64,000 bases of DNA from Alentia gelatinosa. Taxonomy: Eukaryota; Annelida; Polychaeta; Phyllodocida; Polynoidae. The stretch covers positions 6,209,694 through 6,273,693 of the forward strand of contig OX465584.1 in NCBI GenBank assembly GCA_950022655.1, in the 5' to 3' direction. Position 1 is the first letter of the stretch. Each line of letters starts with the position of its first letter. The notes beneath the pieces are model-generated. The model had not been told where the DNA came from. It worked only from the letters and a program-made list of their open reading frames with translations, and did no database searches. Of the stretch, positions 12,221 to 24,022 are shown in pieces. The position numbers and the translations under genes were made by a program.

Positions 12221-12598
12221 TTTTTTTATTAATCGGGATTGTGTTTCAATAATCATTAGCCATGATGGAATAGCTATACCTTATTTGGTAATTAGACTTA
12301 GAAATCCATAGTATTAGCCATATAAGGTGAATGGCAAATGTCAAAAATGGTGCCCTTCAAAAGCAGGCTATTCAAAGTCAAATTTTATTTACTTATCAAT
12401 TATCAAATAGCTTTACGAAAATATACCATTGTTCCTCAAGGCAAGTTAAGATTAGACTGAGAAGTTCCATATGTTTATATCTGTTAATCTTTTGCAATAA
12501 AGATTAGTCTTTATCAAGAATGGCAGGTTCTCCGTCCCCACAGAATATAAGGATGGTAATGTACTGTGACTCACATGCTCAACGAGTGGTGCACCATC
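12221..12598 (+). promoter_or_regulatory. Duplicated 5' flank of SPH1
   Basis: The 380 bp before the ATG are almost the same as 27396-27779 before SPH2. They include GAAGTTCCATATGTTTATAT (TATA-like at about 12472) and TTTGCAATAAAGATTAGTC. The shared stretch probably holds the promoter, which would make both genes start out co-regulated. Confidence 0.4.
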
Positions 12599-15500
12599 AT
12601 GAAGCTTTTCATTGTGTTGGCTATTGCCGGGATAGCAACTGCTGCTGATCCTTTCATCGTAGGGGGCGAGGAGGCACCAGATGGAGCATGGCCATCTCAG
12701 GTTAAGATCTTATTTGCATAAAATGAGTTATCATTGTTTCTCCAACTAATTTTGATTGAGTTTTAGACTATATATACATTTCGTTGCTCAGTATGAGCAG
12801 GATTTGATACAGATGTGATATATGCCAACATGTCGATGCTGTTATTATTACATACCTATGGCCGAACGTCTATGATATACTACCCGCTACTAGGGGTACA
12901 GTATAAATAATGTTCGGTCGCACTGTGCCTGTAGTGAATATTCAGGCACACTGTACCAAAGTGAATGTATCAAGTTAGTAACTACATTAAATAAGTGTAT
13001 AAAATTACGGGTTTTTTTATGTTTAGGTATGTAATAATAAGAAAACGTATTATAGAGAAACAGGCTTACTGTCTCCGTACGGATAAAATATGCGGTAAAG
13101 TCGGCGATCAGATGAACCGATGCCAGAGGCAGAGGTTCATCTGATCGCCGATTTTACCAAGTATTTTATCCGTACGGAGACAGTCAGCCTGTTTCTCTAT
13201 TATTATATACCTTAAAATATCGAATTTTTAACTTTGCTACTGGGGGAATATTTGGATTTTGCCGTGGTACATGACCCGTATGCCACATACATACCCCGTA
13301 CATCACCTAGGTGTCGTACGGGTATAAATACGACATGGGTAGGAGCGGGCAGTATGTGTAGGATATACTACCACAGGTATATAATAATAACTGAGCCTAT
13401 AGGGATGCCATTCTCGGCCTTTTGATGCCATAAATACGTCCCTCCGCCTGCGGCGTTGGGACATATCTATGGCATCAAAAGACCTTGAACGGTCATCCCT
13501 TCGGGCTCAGTAACCACGTTTTCTCTTATTACAGAGCTCCAGTGTCAGCTGCCGTCACACTGCGCCATATATCGCTCTGTAGGTTGCTTGAGCAGTGCAG
13601 TGTGAACCACCCCGACAGCCGAAAGTCCAACTGTACTCGTTGTTATCGATTGATTTTGCATATTTAAGCATATATCGGCTGTAAATCGACTTGTTTTCAT
13701 ATATATACGCCCATATTTCACGCCAGCGTATGCGGCGTATACAAGACTGTTTCCTTTTCTATACGGACGCATGTTGGCTGCATTTCACACCTGGCGCATA
13801 CCAGAGGAAACATCCTCTGCGCGATATATATACGCCGGGCGTATACATGATAAAAAAATAAAAAGATGAAAAATCGTGACCCGCCGTTGAAGGTCTGGCA
13901 TGTCTGGCATGGTTGTTGCTAAAAGATGGTGTTATAGCAGTGATTTGCACGCTCGTAGGAGATGTTACCAGTAGTCTTAGGAGTTCCACCCAGTGTAACT
14001 ATCAGTTGTGAATAGAAAACTGAATGAATGACTCCAAGGCTTCGTCAATGTCACAAAATTATCTATCCACACCTTCATAATTATCAATCGCCACCCCCTT
14101 ACTATTTTTGATATATTTTATCTAATTCTATTACCTTATAAATACATTCAACCTATTTATTCAATACATTTATTGAACAAATATTTTTTGATTATTCAAA
14201 CTTTCTTTATTCTTGAATATTCATTTCACATGTATGTATATCCAGTATCAATTTCTCTTGAGTTGTAGCTTACTATTTCAAATGTCTATTCAACATTCTT
14301 GAAATAAGAAAAAAACTGTTGCCAGTACACCAAGGTAGTACAGCATTTTATACCTAAATACAAATCACTATTTTTGATATATTTTACCAACAATGATATC
14401 CAAACTACTTATATATATGAAATTTATCAATCTCACTAGATAAATTTAATTTACCCAAACACTCGTCTCTTTTCCTTTTCCACTGGTGGGAGGGGGGGGG
14501 GGAATTGTAGTCTATTTATATCAAATTTTTCCTTTAAATTTGTAATGTTTTGATTTCACTCTCAGGGTTCACTACAAAAGTTTGGTACCCATGATTGTGG
14601 GATTTCCCTCATCTCCTCTTGGTGGGGAGTGACGGCAGGATACTGTGTGGGAACCACGCCAAGGTAAGAAATTTGATAGATTCATAAAAGGTTGACAGAA
14701 CATATATATATAGGTTTTATTTCCTAAGAAGTTATTGTAACATGAGACATACTCAGTATTTAGGGGTCACAGGGCACTGTATCTATGATTCTATAGTCTT
14801 ATGTTACATACACCTCATTATTCCGTCATGAATATTCTGACCCACCTTCAGGTGACCAATCAGGTGTCCGATGAGATACAGAATACAAACCTACACATTC
14901 ATAGCCCGAATCTATAAAAAGATATTGCACTTTTGACTTGCCTTTCCCTTTAAATCTCTATGATCCATTACAGTTTATTGACTTCAATAGAAGGAGATAT
15001 AATCCCCTCTTGCTTAGACTGTGGCAAAAGAATATATTTAAACTTTTATGGAATCTAACACATTATCCTACCCCTAATATCAAATCCCATAGGCTTAACA
15101 TTGAGTTTCCGTATGCCACGCTGACTGGCATAAAGAGTTTTATATGCCACTAGTGGCATACAGAATTGTTATCACGTAATATTCCAAAATAGAGGAGATG
15201 GGGTAGGATAAAATCAAAACCTGATTCGTTTTAATCTTGGCCACCGCATGCCACTCCTGGAGATTTGGCTCCGGACTTCATTCAGCTTCACCTCATGAAG
15301 TCCCTAAGCCAAACTCCAGTCATGGCATATGGTGGCCAAGATTAAAACTCATCCAGTTTTACGATAATCTTTAATTTCTTAAATAAGTACACTAAAAATC
15401 TAACCTATGTGACCTTCAGAGGTCTCAGAGTGCTGGGGCTATGGTGCTCCTCGCTGTGGCATGATTCACTTGACTTTCACAGACTGAGCTGGGCGTGCAC

Positions 15501-18500
15501 ACTCTGCTCTAAGATATTTTTTTTTGTGTCGCGTGAGAGTTTCCAGAAATGTTTTCTTGCCTTTTTCAGGTGAGTAATTTTGACCTGAACTGGGTAAACA
15601 TCTGTTAGTTCCTTTGGAGTGTTTTTGGCTGATACTCATATTCTTGCGTCTTCGACACTGGTCACTTATTGCCGGCTGCTTGGGTTAACTGACCTCCTTT
15701 GATGGTGTTCAGCAAAGCGTACCCTAGCCGCACACATTACCAGCCATGGATTCTATCATAAAACTGGATGAGTTTTAATCTTGGCCACAGTATGCAATGA
15801 CTGGAGTTCAGCATAGTGACTTCATGAGGCAAAGCCGAGTGAATTCCGGAGCCAAAATTCCAGGAGTGGCATGCAGTGGCCAAGACTAAAACAAATAAAG
15901 TTTATGATTTATCCTACCCTGTCTCCTCGATTTTGGAATGTTATGTGATACCAATTCTGTATGCCACTAGTGACATATAAAACTCCGTATGCCAGTCAGC
16001 ATGGCATACAGAAACTCAATGTTAAGCCTACAGGATTCTATATTAGGGGTAGGATAAAGGTGGAACAGACATGGCTTTACGGTTGAGTACTGATAGTGGT
16101 CTGTTTGGAGAAATCTCAAGACTGAATCACACCACATCGAGGAGTGCCAAAGCCCAGGCACCCAGTGTCTTCCAGGTCCCAAGGGTTGCTTATAATTAAA
16201 GTTAATTTCAATTGTTTAATTTCCAATGAATCATTTTTCAGTGTTTACATTACCAATCGCTTTGGCTCAAACAATCACTTAGAAGGTGGGCAGGTTGTTG
16301 GAACAGAATACACTATTGTGGTGAGTGTCAATTTCAATAAAACGATTTATAAGTATTGCTTTCGTGAAACTTGAGGCTGTACATCATCGATAGTGTAATA
16401 TAAATGGAGGAAGTTGGTAATAATCAAGTCACTCCCTCCTAGGGTATAAATATTATAGCAATCACTGGTTGAATCTACTCTAAAGCCCAATACACATCTA
16501 CGAGGGTGGTTGTGGCCCCTAAGATTCAAGGTCAACTCTCGACTGCAGAGCCATCCCAAGGCGCGAGAAAATATTATGTAAGGAGTTTAGAGTGAAGGTC
16601 GGGGTTTGCTGCAAATGCAGTCATTGGCTACTCGGTCTACTGTATTCCTTATATGGAATTAAGGTAATGGGACAACACCATGGTGCTACTGATTCAGGGT
16701 TGAACGAGTAGTTCCCGAATCGTATAGGAGTTGGTGAACTTGTCCCGGGCAAATTGTGTAACCCTTTGGCCTGTGTCTGCCACCCAATCAAAGGCCATTT
16801 ACCAAAGATCTGTTGTCGGCGCCTGGATTTATCAACATGTTGGTAAACTTTTGGTAAGTGATTTAGGAACATTGAATGACAAATCATTGGCGACAAAAGA
16901 ACATCTCAAGGTGAGGGTTCACTAATTATTGGCTGACCCTTGCCTAGCTGTCCCTTATCTACCAACTGGGGCCTGCCTGAGACAAAATATCGTCCCTTTG
17001 TCACTGACAAAGGTACATCAAGGTTCCGAAATCAGTAGATGTGTATTGAGCTTTGCCTCGGATGACCGTATATTTTTCTTGTGATTACACAGTATGAAGA
17101 ACCCTGATTTACATATGTATATGTCTGGCGTATATAGCTGTATATATGTATGATTTTGCGTAAATAAGTCCTATTTGCCATTGTTTAATTACTTCATTTA
17201 TTGGTGTATATAAGTATCCTTGTTGCAATCATATATATTTCATATGTACGCCCACACATTCTATACACTGCATAAACAGTTCAGTTTACATATGTTTAAT
17301 ATAAGTGTATATATATATTTTTTCCCCCGGGTGTAATGTGCGGTCCCTCTACAGGGCTCTGTTCCCTGTCAGCACCATATAGCATGACCTTCGGTCCCCT
17401 TGTGGCAGTGTCAGAGAGTCCCAGTACTCTGGAAGGAGGGGGTCAACCTCTAGGTCCCCTCTTTGGATGGAATCCGGGATCCCGGCATGTGAGCATGATG
17501 TGAAACTTTTCTGCATGGAGTTGTCCCCCTGCATTAACTGACATATATAAGGAATAGAGTAGTCCCAGTAGCCAATGACTGTATTCGGAGCAAACCACGA
17601 CCTTCACCCTGACCTCCTTACATGATATTTATAGCGCCTTGGGACGGTTCTACAGTCTATCGTTGACCTAAAATCTAGTGGGCCACAACCAACCTCCTTT
17701 GGGTCTTCCCTGTGTGATCCAGGGCAGAACTACAGTGCTGGGTGGTTTTGGCAAAATACACCTGCGGGTTTTTGAGTGGGACCAGCACCGGGATGGCATT
17801 CTGGACCAAAACTGTGGTGGTGCCAGGAGGAGCTTTTCCTGTACCTGACACCCAGCCACTACATTTATATAATAGCTATTAACCCTTTAAGGATGGCCAC
17901 CTGTGGCAGAGCTGTCACCATAAGGATGGGTGCTAGCCATAGTGTACATCTCTAAAGGCAAACATATTGAATAAAATCATAATTTGATGTTCCACCACAT
18001 GATATTATTGGTAATCAATTCGGCCCAGGCTGGTTGACGCCTGAAGGCATCATTCGTCCTTAAAGGGTTAAAGATCAAAAGGATAAAGATTATTTCAGAG
18101 AAACTGGGACTGGGTCTATGGAACACTTCCCAGGAATGATCTCAGTATCAATCATACAATTGATCAAACCTTTTCTTTGTAGCATGAAAACTTCACTGGG
18201 ATTAGTTATGACATTGCTTTGGTGAAGTTCAGTGAGGAAGTACATGTGAACAGCAGTTTCATCAGTCCTATTGCTATGGCTGCAGTGGGCAGTAATCACA
18301 CAGATGCACCTGACTGTTGGATTGCTGGCTGGGGATCCACAGGTAAGCTACCAACACTGCATGAAAACCACCATTTTAGATATGAATGCGCCCGGTGTAT
18401 ATAAGTATGACTTTTGCGTATATAAGGTCGTCCAATTCTCTGTATAGATATAGGCCTCATCTGTAGGCGGATATAAGCATCCAGTGAAGAGGGCTTCACT

Positions 18501-21500
18501 GAGAGCGGGCGGGAGGTGGCAGGGGGTGGCGGTGGATGGGAGGGCTTCCTACTGAGGACACCTTTACTCCGACCAACACAAATGGGCAGGAGGCAGTGGG
18601 GGGGGAGGGATAATTCCTCTCATATACGCCGGGTGTGAAATACAGCCAAGACGCGTCCGTATAGAAACCCTGGGCATATATATATGAAAACAAGTCAATA
18701 TTCAGCCAGTACATGCACTTCCCCGATGGGATATATATGAATGAAATGGTGGTTTTCGTGCAGTGCAATAGGTGTGAGTGAAAGGAAGCAAAGGGGACTG
18801 ATGATATTCTGACCCCACCATGCCGGAGAAATGCTGATATGGAGAGTTTAAAAACAACTATCAAACACCTGTGCATATTGTTCTTTTATCCTACCCCTAA
18901 TAAAAAAACCGCCATAGACTTAACATAGGGAAATTTTATGTGGCAGGCCGTGCAATAAAGTGTTTTTTATGCCACTAGAGTAATAACAATATTGACCAAT
19001 CAGAGAGCAGGATGTCAGCTACTATAAAAAAAGTTCTGTTGGTCGTTGACTCAATATTTATCTTTTTAACAGTAATACAAAAGCATAGATGGGGTAGGAT
19101 AAATACGAAACTGAACTTGAGTTAGACTTATCAATGTCTATGCCACTCTGGTCAGGTCTGCTCCTCACTACACTCGGCTAGGCCTCGTGTAGTAATACAC
19201 GACCTTCCCGTCGTGGCATAAACATTTTCAAGTCTAACTCTTGTTCGGTTTCTACTAAATATTGACTGGCCTATGGTCCCTAGTGATAAAAAATGGTATA
19301 TGTCACAATGTGCCTTACACTGTTGTATGGCCTAGCTCTGTATGCCCAAGTTATACTTCGAATATTAACTATAGGTATTTTATTATCTAAAATATTTGAA
19401 GCTATGTGGACTTAAATATGATGGATGTTACTAGTTTCATTGAAAGTAATCTAAAGTCTCTACAAGGTGTTGTATACAAATTACGTTCATTTAGATAATA
19501 TCTTCTGTGTTGTCATATAACACTGAATACATAAAACATCGTCTAGGATGTCGTTTATCGTTGGGTTTATCATATCGTTCAGACCAGCACCAGAAACGAA
19601 CGAACTTTGTTCAACTGCCCCAAGCCTTCCTTTTGGGTTAGATATTGGGGAGATATGATTTTAAATTTTTTTTTATTCAATAGATATATAGTAACGATGT
19701 ACAGTATTCGCCGGGTGGCGTTCTTCCATACAGTAGCCACATGTAAACATTAAGGACAACACAACACATCACAAGGAAATAACAAGTACAATACCATAAT
19801 TGAGTGTAACTTCATACAACTACTTGTTAATACTTAACAATATATAGAGTATTGTTATATGTTATGTGGTAGTATATCCTACACATACTGCCCGCTCCTA
19901 CCCATGGCGTATTTATACCTGAACGCCACACTGTGACGTACGGGGTATGTGATCACGTGACCAGGTAAAATTTCGCCATTTTTAGGTATATAATAATACG
20001 AAAACAGGCTGACTGTCTTCGTACGTCAAAATACTTGGTAAAACTGTTGATCACATACATCCCTCTGCCTACGGCATCGGGATGTATGTGATCAACAGTT
20101 TCACCGCGTATTTTTGACGTACGAAGACAGTAAGCCAGTTTCCGTATATTACACACTTGAACTTATGATCATTTTACATATTAATACATTATCTGGTCTT
20201 GAAACATAGTATAATTACAATCCTGGTATGTTAATCTTGCAGATCTTGTGATCAACTTAAGTACAATCCATAAATACCTATGATATAAGTTCTACATGGG
20301 TGGGCGGATATCACTCAGTGGCCAGGGCAGGATTACTTTGGGGCGCGTTCCCCCAGAGCCGACAGCCAGGCTGGGCCGTGTTTAGTGCACCCCTCTCATA
20401 AGATCTCACACTCTCTAATATAAGTGGTATTCTGTACTCTCGCTTCGCTCTATGGAGAAGAATTCTTAACGGACTAGGCTTAGAGCATTGAGAATCGCCT
20501 GGCCTGCCTCCCGTGCTAAAGACGTACACCAATGCAACCAAAGATTCCTATATCTCAATAATGCCACCTAGCTGGAATTTTGCCTGCTCCTGACTGTGAC
20601 TCAGTAGAGATCAAAGTGAGAGGGTATCAATCTCCCAGAAGATATCCTGACCAGTAGCCAGGATATCTGTATGGAGAGTGTTGGGAAAACTGGAGCTAAA
20701 CAATGCCAGAAATCCTGCACCCTTACCGATTGTACCAGTCCCTGTATCACATCGAGGAGGGTAGCCATAGTATGCAGGGACTGGAGCCAGTCTACTCCAG
20801 GGATCTGTTTCACTAATTTCGTTACATGTCTAGATAGCGTCTGTGACACCATACAGACAGATTGAGGTTGACTAGTTTCATGACAACACAAGTTGCGCCC
20901 ACACAAGTGGCGCTGTAGTGTCACTGTTTGCAACACCGTCATTGTGACACAACATGCGACAATAGATGTGACATGCGTTATGAAACTTGACTTCGTTTTG
21001 TCCATTCTTGCTTGCACTGTTGGTGCCGCTTTTCATGTCTGTCTAACACTTTTGTCACAAAACTTGTGAAACAGGTCACAGGTCTAGCGTTATGGTGTCC
21101 TTACAGCAACATTCAGAGAATGTTTCATTATATTAAAAACTCACACTGTTGAGCAAAACCCATCTTTAAGTCTTAAGCTCAGTTCCTCCTATCTATTTGC
21201 CCTCCTATCTCTAAAATGCATGACAGGTCTGTAGCCTCTGACTAGAGGATTTAGAAAGAGAGGGGAAAATCAATTATCTGATATTGAGGCAGGTTTATTT
21301 TTAGAAATTTGATGACTACTGGGATAGCTTGCAAAAGTGAAATTATAGAACTATTTAGAATACAATGATATCACAGGTCTTCATCTTGAAATGGTGTTAT
21401 GATTGTTCTGCAGAATATGATGCACCAATACCAGAGAGACTCAGACAGGCCAATGTCTCCATTCCTACAAATGATGAATGCACAAATGTGGAGGATGGAG

Positions 21501-21990
21501 AAATCTGTACTCTAGGAGATCAAGCAACATGCCTTGTAAGCAATGAATCTTTATACATAGGGTTTTTGTTTTAGTTGACTGAACATCAGATAATTGTGGT
21601 TTTTACTACTTTACAAGTCATCTGTACACAGGTTCCAGGGTAAAATTTGTAAGCTACAAAATATATATTTTTTCACTTTTTTCTATACTAGAATAGATGA
21701 ATCATTTATATATATATTGCAAATAACCTGCATGATTTTCAAAAAGAGGAATGCCTGGCTGAATTGAAAATACTAGTGCCAAAGCCATACCATTGCAGTT
21801 GTTTTTATATTTTGCATTTATGTGCTTTTGCTTACAGTATGATGAAGGCGCCCCTTTGATTTGCAAGAATGGGGATGATCGTGAACTTGTTGGAGTTGCA
21901 TCGTGGGTAACATGCAATATAGTAAAGATATCATACTATAGCAGTATTGCCTTTTACAGAGACTGGATCAAGGAAAAGACAGGCATCTAA
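12599..21990 (+). CDS. Secreted serine-protease homologue 1 (SPH1), inactive trypsin fold, 6 exons, 237 aa
   Basis: Exons 12599-12700, 14566-14663, 16242-16320, 18183-18342, 21414-21535 and 21838-21990 join in frame to 714 nt. A signal peptide (MKLFIVLAIAGIATAA) precedes IVGG at residues 20-23, but the residue before it is Phe, not Arg or Lys. The eight cysteines (45, 61, 138, 169, 178, 186, 196, 213) match the chymotrypsin pairs 42-58, 136-201, 168-182 and 191-220. The catalytic His57 site is Tyr60 (TAGYC), Asp102 is kept (Asp103 in YDIAL), and the GDSGGP block reads YDEGAP, so Ser195 is Glu190. The protein should fold but cannot act as a serine protease; a binding or regulatory role is inference. 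AATAAA lies at 22332. The gene is paired with SPH2 at 27780 with identical exon lengths. Introns carry many transposon insertions. Confidence 0.9.
12851..13510. mobile_element. Two bipartite units in tandem sharing TA junctions (SPH1 intron 1)
   Basis: Order: tail 12851-13031 (CATACCT..AGGTATG), hairpin 13034-13203, tail 13206-13381 (TATACCTT..CAGGTATA), hairpin 13384-13510. TA separates every module (12849, 13032, 13204, 13382, 13511). The first hairpin pairs AGAGAAACAGGCTTACTGTC with GACAGTCAGCCTGTTTCTCT almost perfectly, with a loop GATGCCAGAGGCAGAG. Confidence 0.75.
13665..13860. mobile_element. Truncated relative of the CACTA/EnSpm-like MITE
   Basis: The stretch shares GTGTATACAAGACTGTTTCC-like, TATATACGCC and CGCCGGGCGTATA motifs with the interior of the 8864 and 38515 copies, but I could not find CACTG ends. 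It lies in SPH1 intron 1. Confidence 0.5.
15066..15364 (+). mobile_element. Bipartite unit, TCCTACCCC family (299 bp), SPH1 intron 2
   Basis: TA at 15064-15065 and 15365-15366. The tail 15066-15208 has ends TCCTACCCC and GGGGTAGGA. After TA comes a hairpin pairing TTTTAATCTTGGCCACC with GGTGGCCAAGATTAAAA. An inverted copy of identical length lies at 15756-16054. Confidence 0.82.
15756..16054 (-). mobile_element. Bipartite unit, inverted copy of 15066-15364 (299 bp)
   Basis: TA at 15754-15755 and 16055-16056. Hairpin first (TCATAAAACTGGATGAG outward end), TA at 15910, then the tail 15912-16054 ending TATTAGGGGTAGGA. The two copies flank about 390 bp with no recognised gene. Confidence 0.82.
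16502..16685 (+). mobile_element. 184-bp dispersed element, copy with TSD CTAC
   Basis: Flanked by CTAC at 16498-16501 and 16686-16689, with the same termini and the same 184-bp length as the copy at 8652. It lies in SPH1 intron 3. Confidence 0.8.
17545..17697 (-). mobile_element. 184-bp dispersed element, truncated copy
   Basis: It shares TAAGGAATAGAGTAGTCCC, ACCTCCTTACATGATATTT and GGGCCACAACC with the family, but lacks the CACCATGG end. It lies in SPH1 intron 3. Confidence 0.65.
17883..18067. mobile_element. piggyBac-like MITE, copy 2 (185 bp, TSD TTAA)
   Basis: TTAA at 17879-17882 and 18068-18071 flank CCCTTTAAGGATGG on the left and GTCCTTAAAGGG on the right. The family is that of the copy at 181-406, including the GGCATCAT and GGCCA subterminal motifs. 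It lies in SPH1 intron 3, just before exon 4. Confidence 0.8.
18355..18765. mobile_element. CACTA/EnSpm-like MITE, copy 2 (411 bp, TSD CAA)
   Basis: Starts CACTGCATGAAAACCACCAT and ends with the inverted GGTGGTTTTCGTGCAGTG, flanked by CAA at 18352-18354 and 18766-18768. It begins 12 bp after the GT donor of SPH1 intron 4. The homologous intron of SPH2 lacks it. Confidence 0.88.
18889..19259 (+). mobile_element. Bipartite unit, TCCTACCCC family (371 bp), SPH1 intron 4
   Basis: TA at 18887-18888 and 19260-19261. Tail 18889-19099, TA 19100, then the hairpin pairing GTTAGACTTATCAATGTCTA with its near-complement. SPH2 intron 4 lacks it at the matching position after CACCTGTGCACATTGCTCTTA. An inverted relative lies at 22723-23087. 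Confidence 0.82.
19856..20149 (+). mobile_element. Bipartite unit, TATACCT family, SPH1 intron 4
   Basis: The tail shares GTAGTATATCCTACACATAC with the 25729 unit and ends AGGTATA before TA at 19991. The hairpin pairs GATCACATACATCCC with GGGATGTATGTGATC around the loop CTCTGCCTACGGCATC and ends before TA at 20150. The left end is degenerate. Confidence 0.7.
20384..20595. mobile_element. CACCCCTCTC MITE, partial copy
   Basis: It begins GCACCCCTCTCATAAGATC and continues through GAATTCTTAACG and GGCCTGCCTCCCGTGC as in the complete copy at 31671, then loses similarity before the right inverted end. It lies in SPH1 intron 4. Confidence 0.65.
20800..21077. mobile_element. GGGACCTGTTTCA element, degenerate copy in SPH1 intron 4
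   Basis: Ends GGGATCTGTTTCACTAATTT and CAAAACTTGTGAAACAGGTC are imperfectly inverted and match the family at 47124 and 58473. Confidence 0.55.
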
Positions 21991-22722
21991 AATTCAATAT
22001 CCAGATAAATAAGATAACTACAAAAAAAATGTGAATATGCTCTGTTTATAAACAGTTTCTATATATATTCATTAGAGAATTGGTGATGATTCAGCAAAAT
22101 GTCTGTAATTAAAAAGACAATGACCCCCTCTAGCAGACCTCCCTGATACTAGAGGTGTGATGTCATGAGAACCAAGTTCCCCAGCCACCATGACGTCAAA
22201 GGACTTTTGACCCACCCACCCACACCAAAGGTTAAAGACATTCTCCTCAACAAATGTATAACTTCTAGTTCTCTTTTAAATCTTTGAATATGTAGGCCTT
22301 GCCTAACACTCACAATTCTCACATGTCATGAAATAAAATGTATATGACTATTTTCTCTCCAATTCATTGTTTCTTTTAATCAGTCATACCAATTTAATCA
22401 TACCTCTGATGGTTTGTAAATTATTACCATATCAGGAAAAGGATTAGTTTAGCCAAAAGTGTTGCCCAAATATATATATATGTGTAGCACCATTGCTATG
22501 TTGTTTGGATTTAAAACACTTAGTAATGATAAACATATTAAATCATATACACCTAGGATTCGTTTTACTGTTTAATGATACAAAACTCTTACATATTCAA
22601 CTCTTTTTGACCTAGTAGTGTTTCCTAGCACTGTAGCTGCTAGCCTAAGCTCAAGTTATATTAAACAAACTGCACTGTTCTTTTTCTTATAGCACTGGGG
22701 CTACCTTGTATATTTGGAGATA

Positions 22723-23087
22723 ATTAGTAGAAACCAAACGAGAGTTGGACTTGTCAATGTTTATGCCACGACGGGAAGGTCGTGTATTACTACACGAGGC
22801 GTAGTCGAGTGTAGTGAGGAGCAGACCTGACCAGAGTGGCATAGACATTGACAAGTCTAACTCGAGTTCGGTTTCGTATTTATCCTACCCCGTCTATGCT
22901 TATATTACTGTTAAAAAGATAAATATTGAGTCAACGACCAACAGAACTTTTTTCATAGATGACATCCTGCTCTTTGATTGGTCAATATTGTTATTACTCT
23001 AGTGGAATAAAAAAAACTTTATGTCACGGCCTACCACATAAAATTTCCCTATGTTAAGTCTATGGCGGTTTTTTATTAGGGGTAGGA
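22723..23087 (-). mobile_element. Bipartite unit, TCCTACCCC family (365 bp), with empty site in the SPH2 flank
   Basis: TA at 22721-22722 and 23088-23089. Hairpin 22723-22880, TA 22881, tail 22883-23087 ending TTATTAGGGGTAGGA. The duplicated SPH2 flank reads TTTGGAGATAAACCTTACC uninterrupted at 34595-34613, and here the same words sit on either side of the unit. Confidence 0.9.
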
Positions 23088-23214
23088 TAAACCTTACCAC
23101 TCACCATGAACTTTATATATCTATTCTTAAATCTAGTCATCTCCTTCCCATAAGCGAGTTGGGTATGAACACCAATGCACTAAATCCTTAGTCAGTTTGA
23201 CAATCATAGATTAA

Positions 23215-23470
23215 TCACCAGTTTGTAAAGATGTTATCTATGCATAAGCCTAATGGTTGATTGCAGGCATTAATAAGTCTCTTGAGATCATGTGCAGTTT
23301 CTCCTAAGAGGTCTTTATCTGGATCAGTATCTTTTAGGACATCAATGTTGAAATCATCCAAAGCCAAAACTTCATGTTTGAGATGGTCAGGTATAGGTGC
23401 AAGTTTCGAGAGGTTTTCCATGGCTTTGCATGTTGATCCTTGAGGAGGCATAGAAATAGTACAAATGGTT
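23215..23470 (-). pseudogene. LINE endonuclease fragment
   Basis: The minus-strand frame contains VLALDDFNIDVLKDTDPDKD and HDLKRLINACNQ, the GDFN block of an APE endonuclease with Gly changed to Asp. Only this block survives. Confidence 0.6.
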
Positions 23471-24022
23471 TAATCGCAGGAGGGGTTTCTAGGAGAATTG
23501 GGCATTCACAATCAGAGGGGACCCTGATACAAGAATTACCATACTACCCACCATTATAATTGAATTTTGGGAAAAAAAGGTGAATTTCTTCCAAAGAAAA
23601 TTCATCTGTTGATGTCACCTGGAATAGTCAGGATGAGGCGGCTTTAATTATCCCACCCTTCCTTGTCAGAGAAAGAGGTGTACATGGATTTCTAAAAGAT
23701 ATGAATGCTTTTAAAGTCTATTTAAAGCCTCTTATATATGCGAACAAATGTTCTGAAGTATTGTCTTTTGTTCTTGAACCCCCAACTAGTAGTTATGTTT
23801 CAACTTTGTTTTGATAATGGAATTCTTTCACAGATACCAAAAGTGGTAATCTCTGAAATCTGTCAAATTGGAGGCCCATATCACTGCTGCAGAGTCAGTC
23901 TAAGTTAGCTGAGAAGATAATGCATGCATACTCACTTGCTAAAAACATAAATGAAGAAGGGGTTGCTGGATGAACAGTGTCAATGAGTTCACCAATGATC
24001 TCTTTGAAGCGAGTTATGATGG

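Larger units (their letters stand above)
12001..23160 (+). repeat. Segmental duplication, copy 1 (SPH1)
   Basis: Similarity with 27171-34670 begins at GGACATAACAATGC and ends near CACATAAGCG (about 23157). It covers the LINE fragment, promoter, all exons, parts of introns and the 3' flank. This copy is longer (11.2 kb against 7.5 kb) because of later insertions. Confidence 0.8.

Noticed and set aside
12129..12311. 60-aa frame with a VVYRPP motif as a functional gene
   Set aside because: It is a fragment of a LINE endonuclease with stops on either side, duplicated at 27.3 kb.
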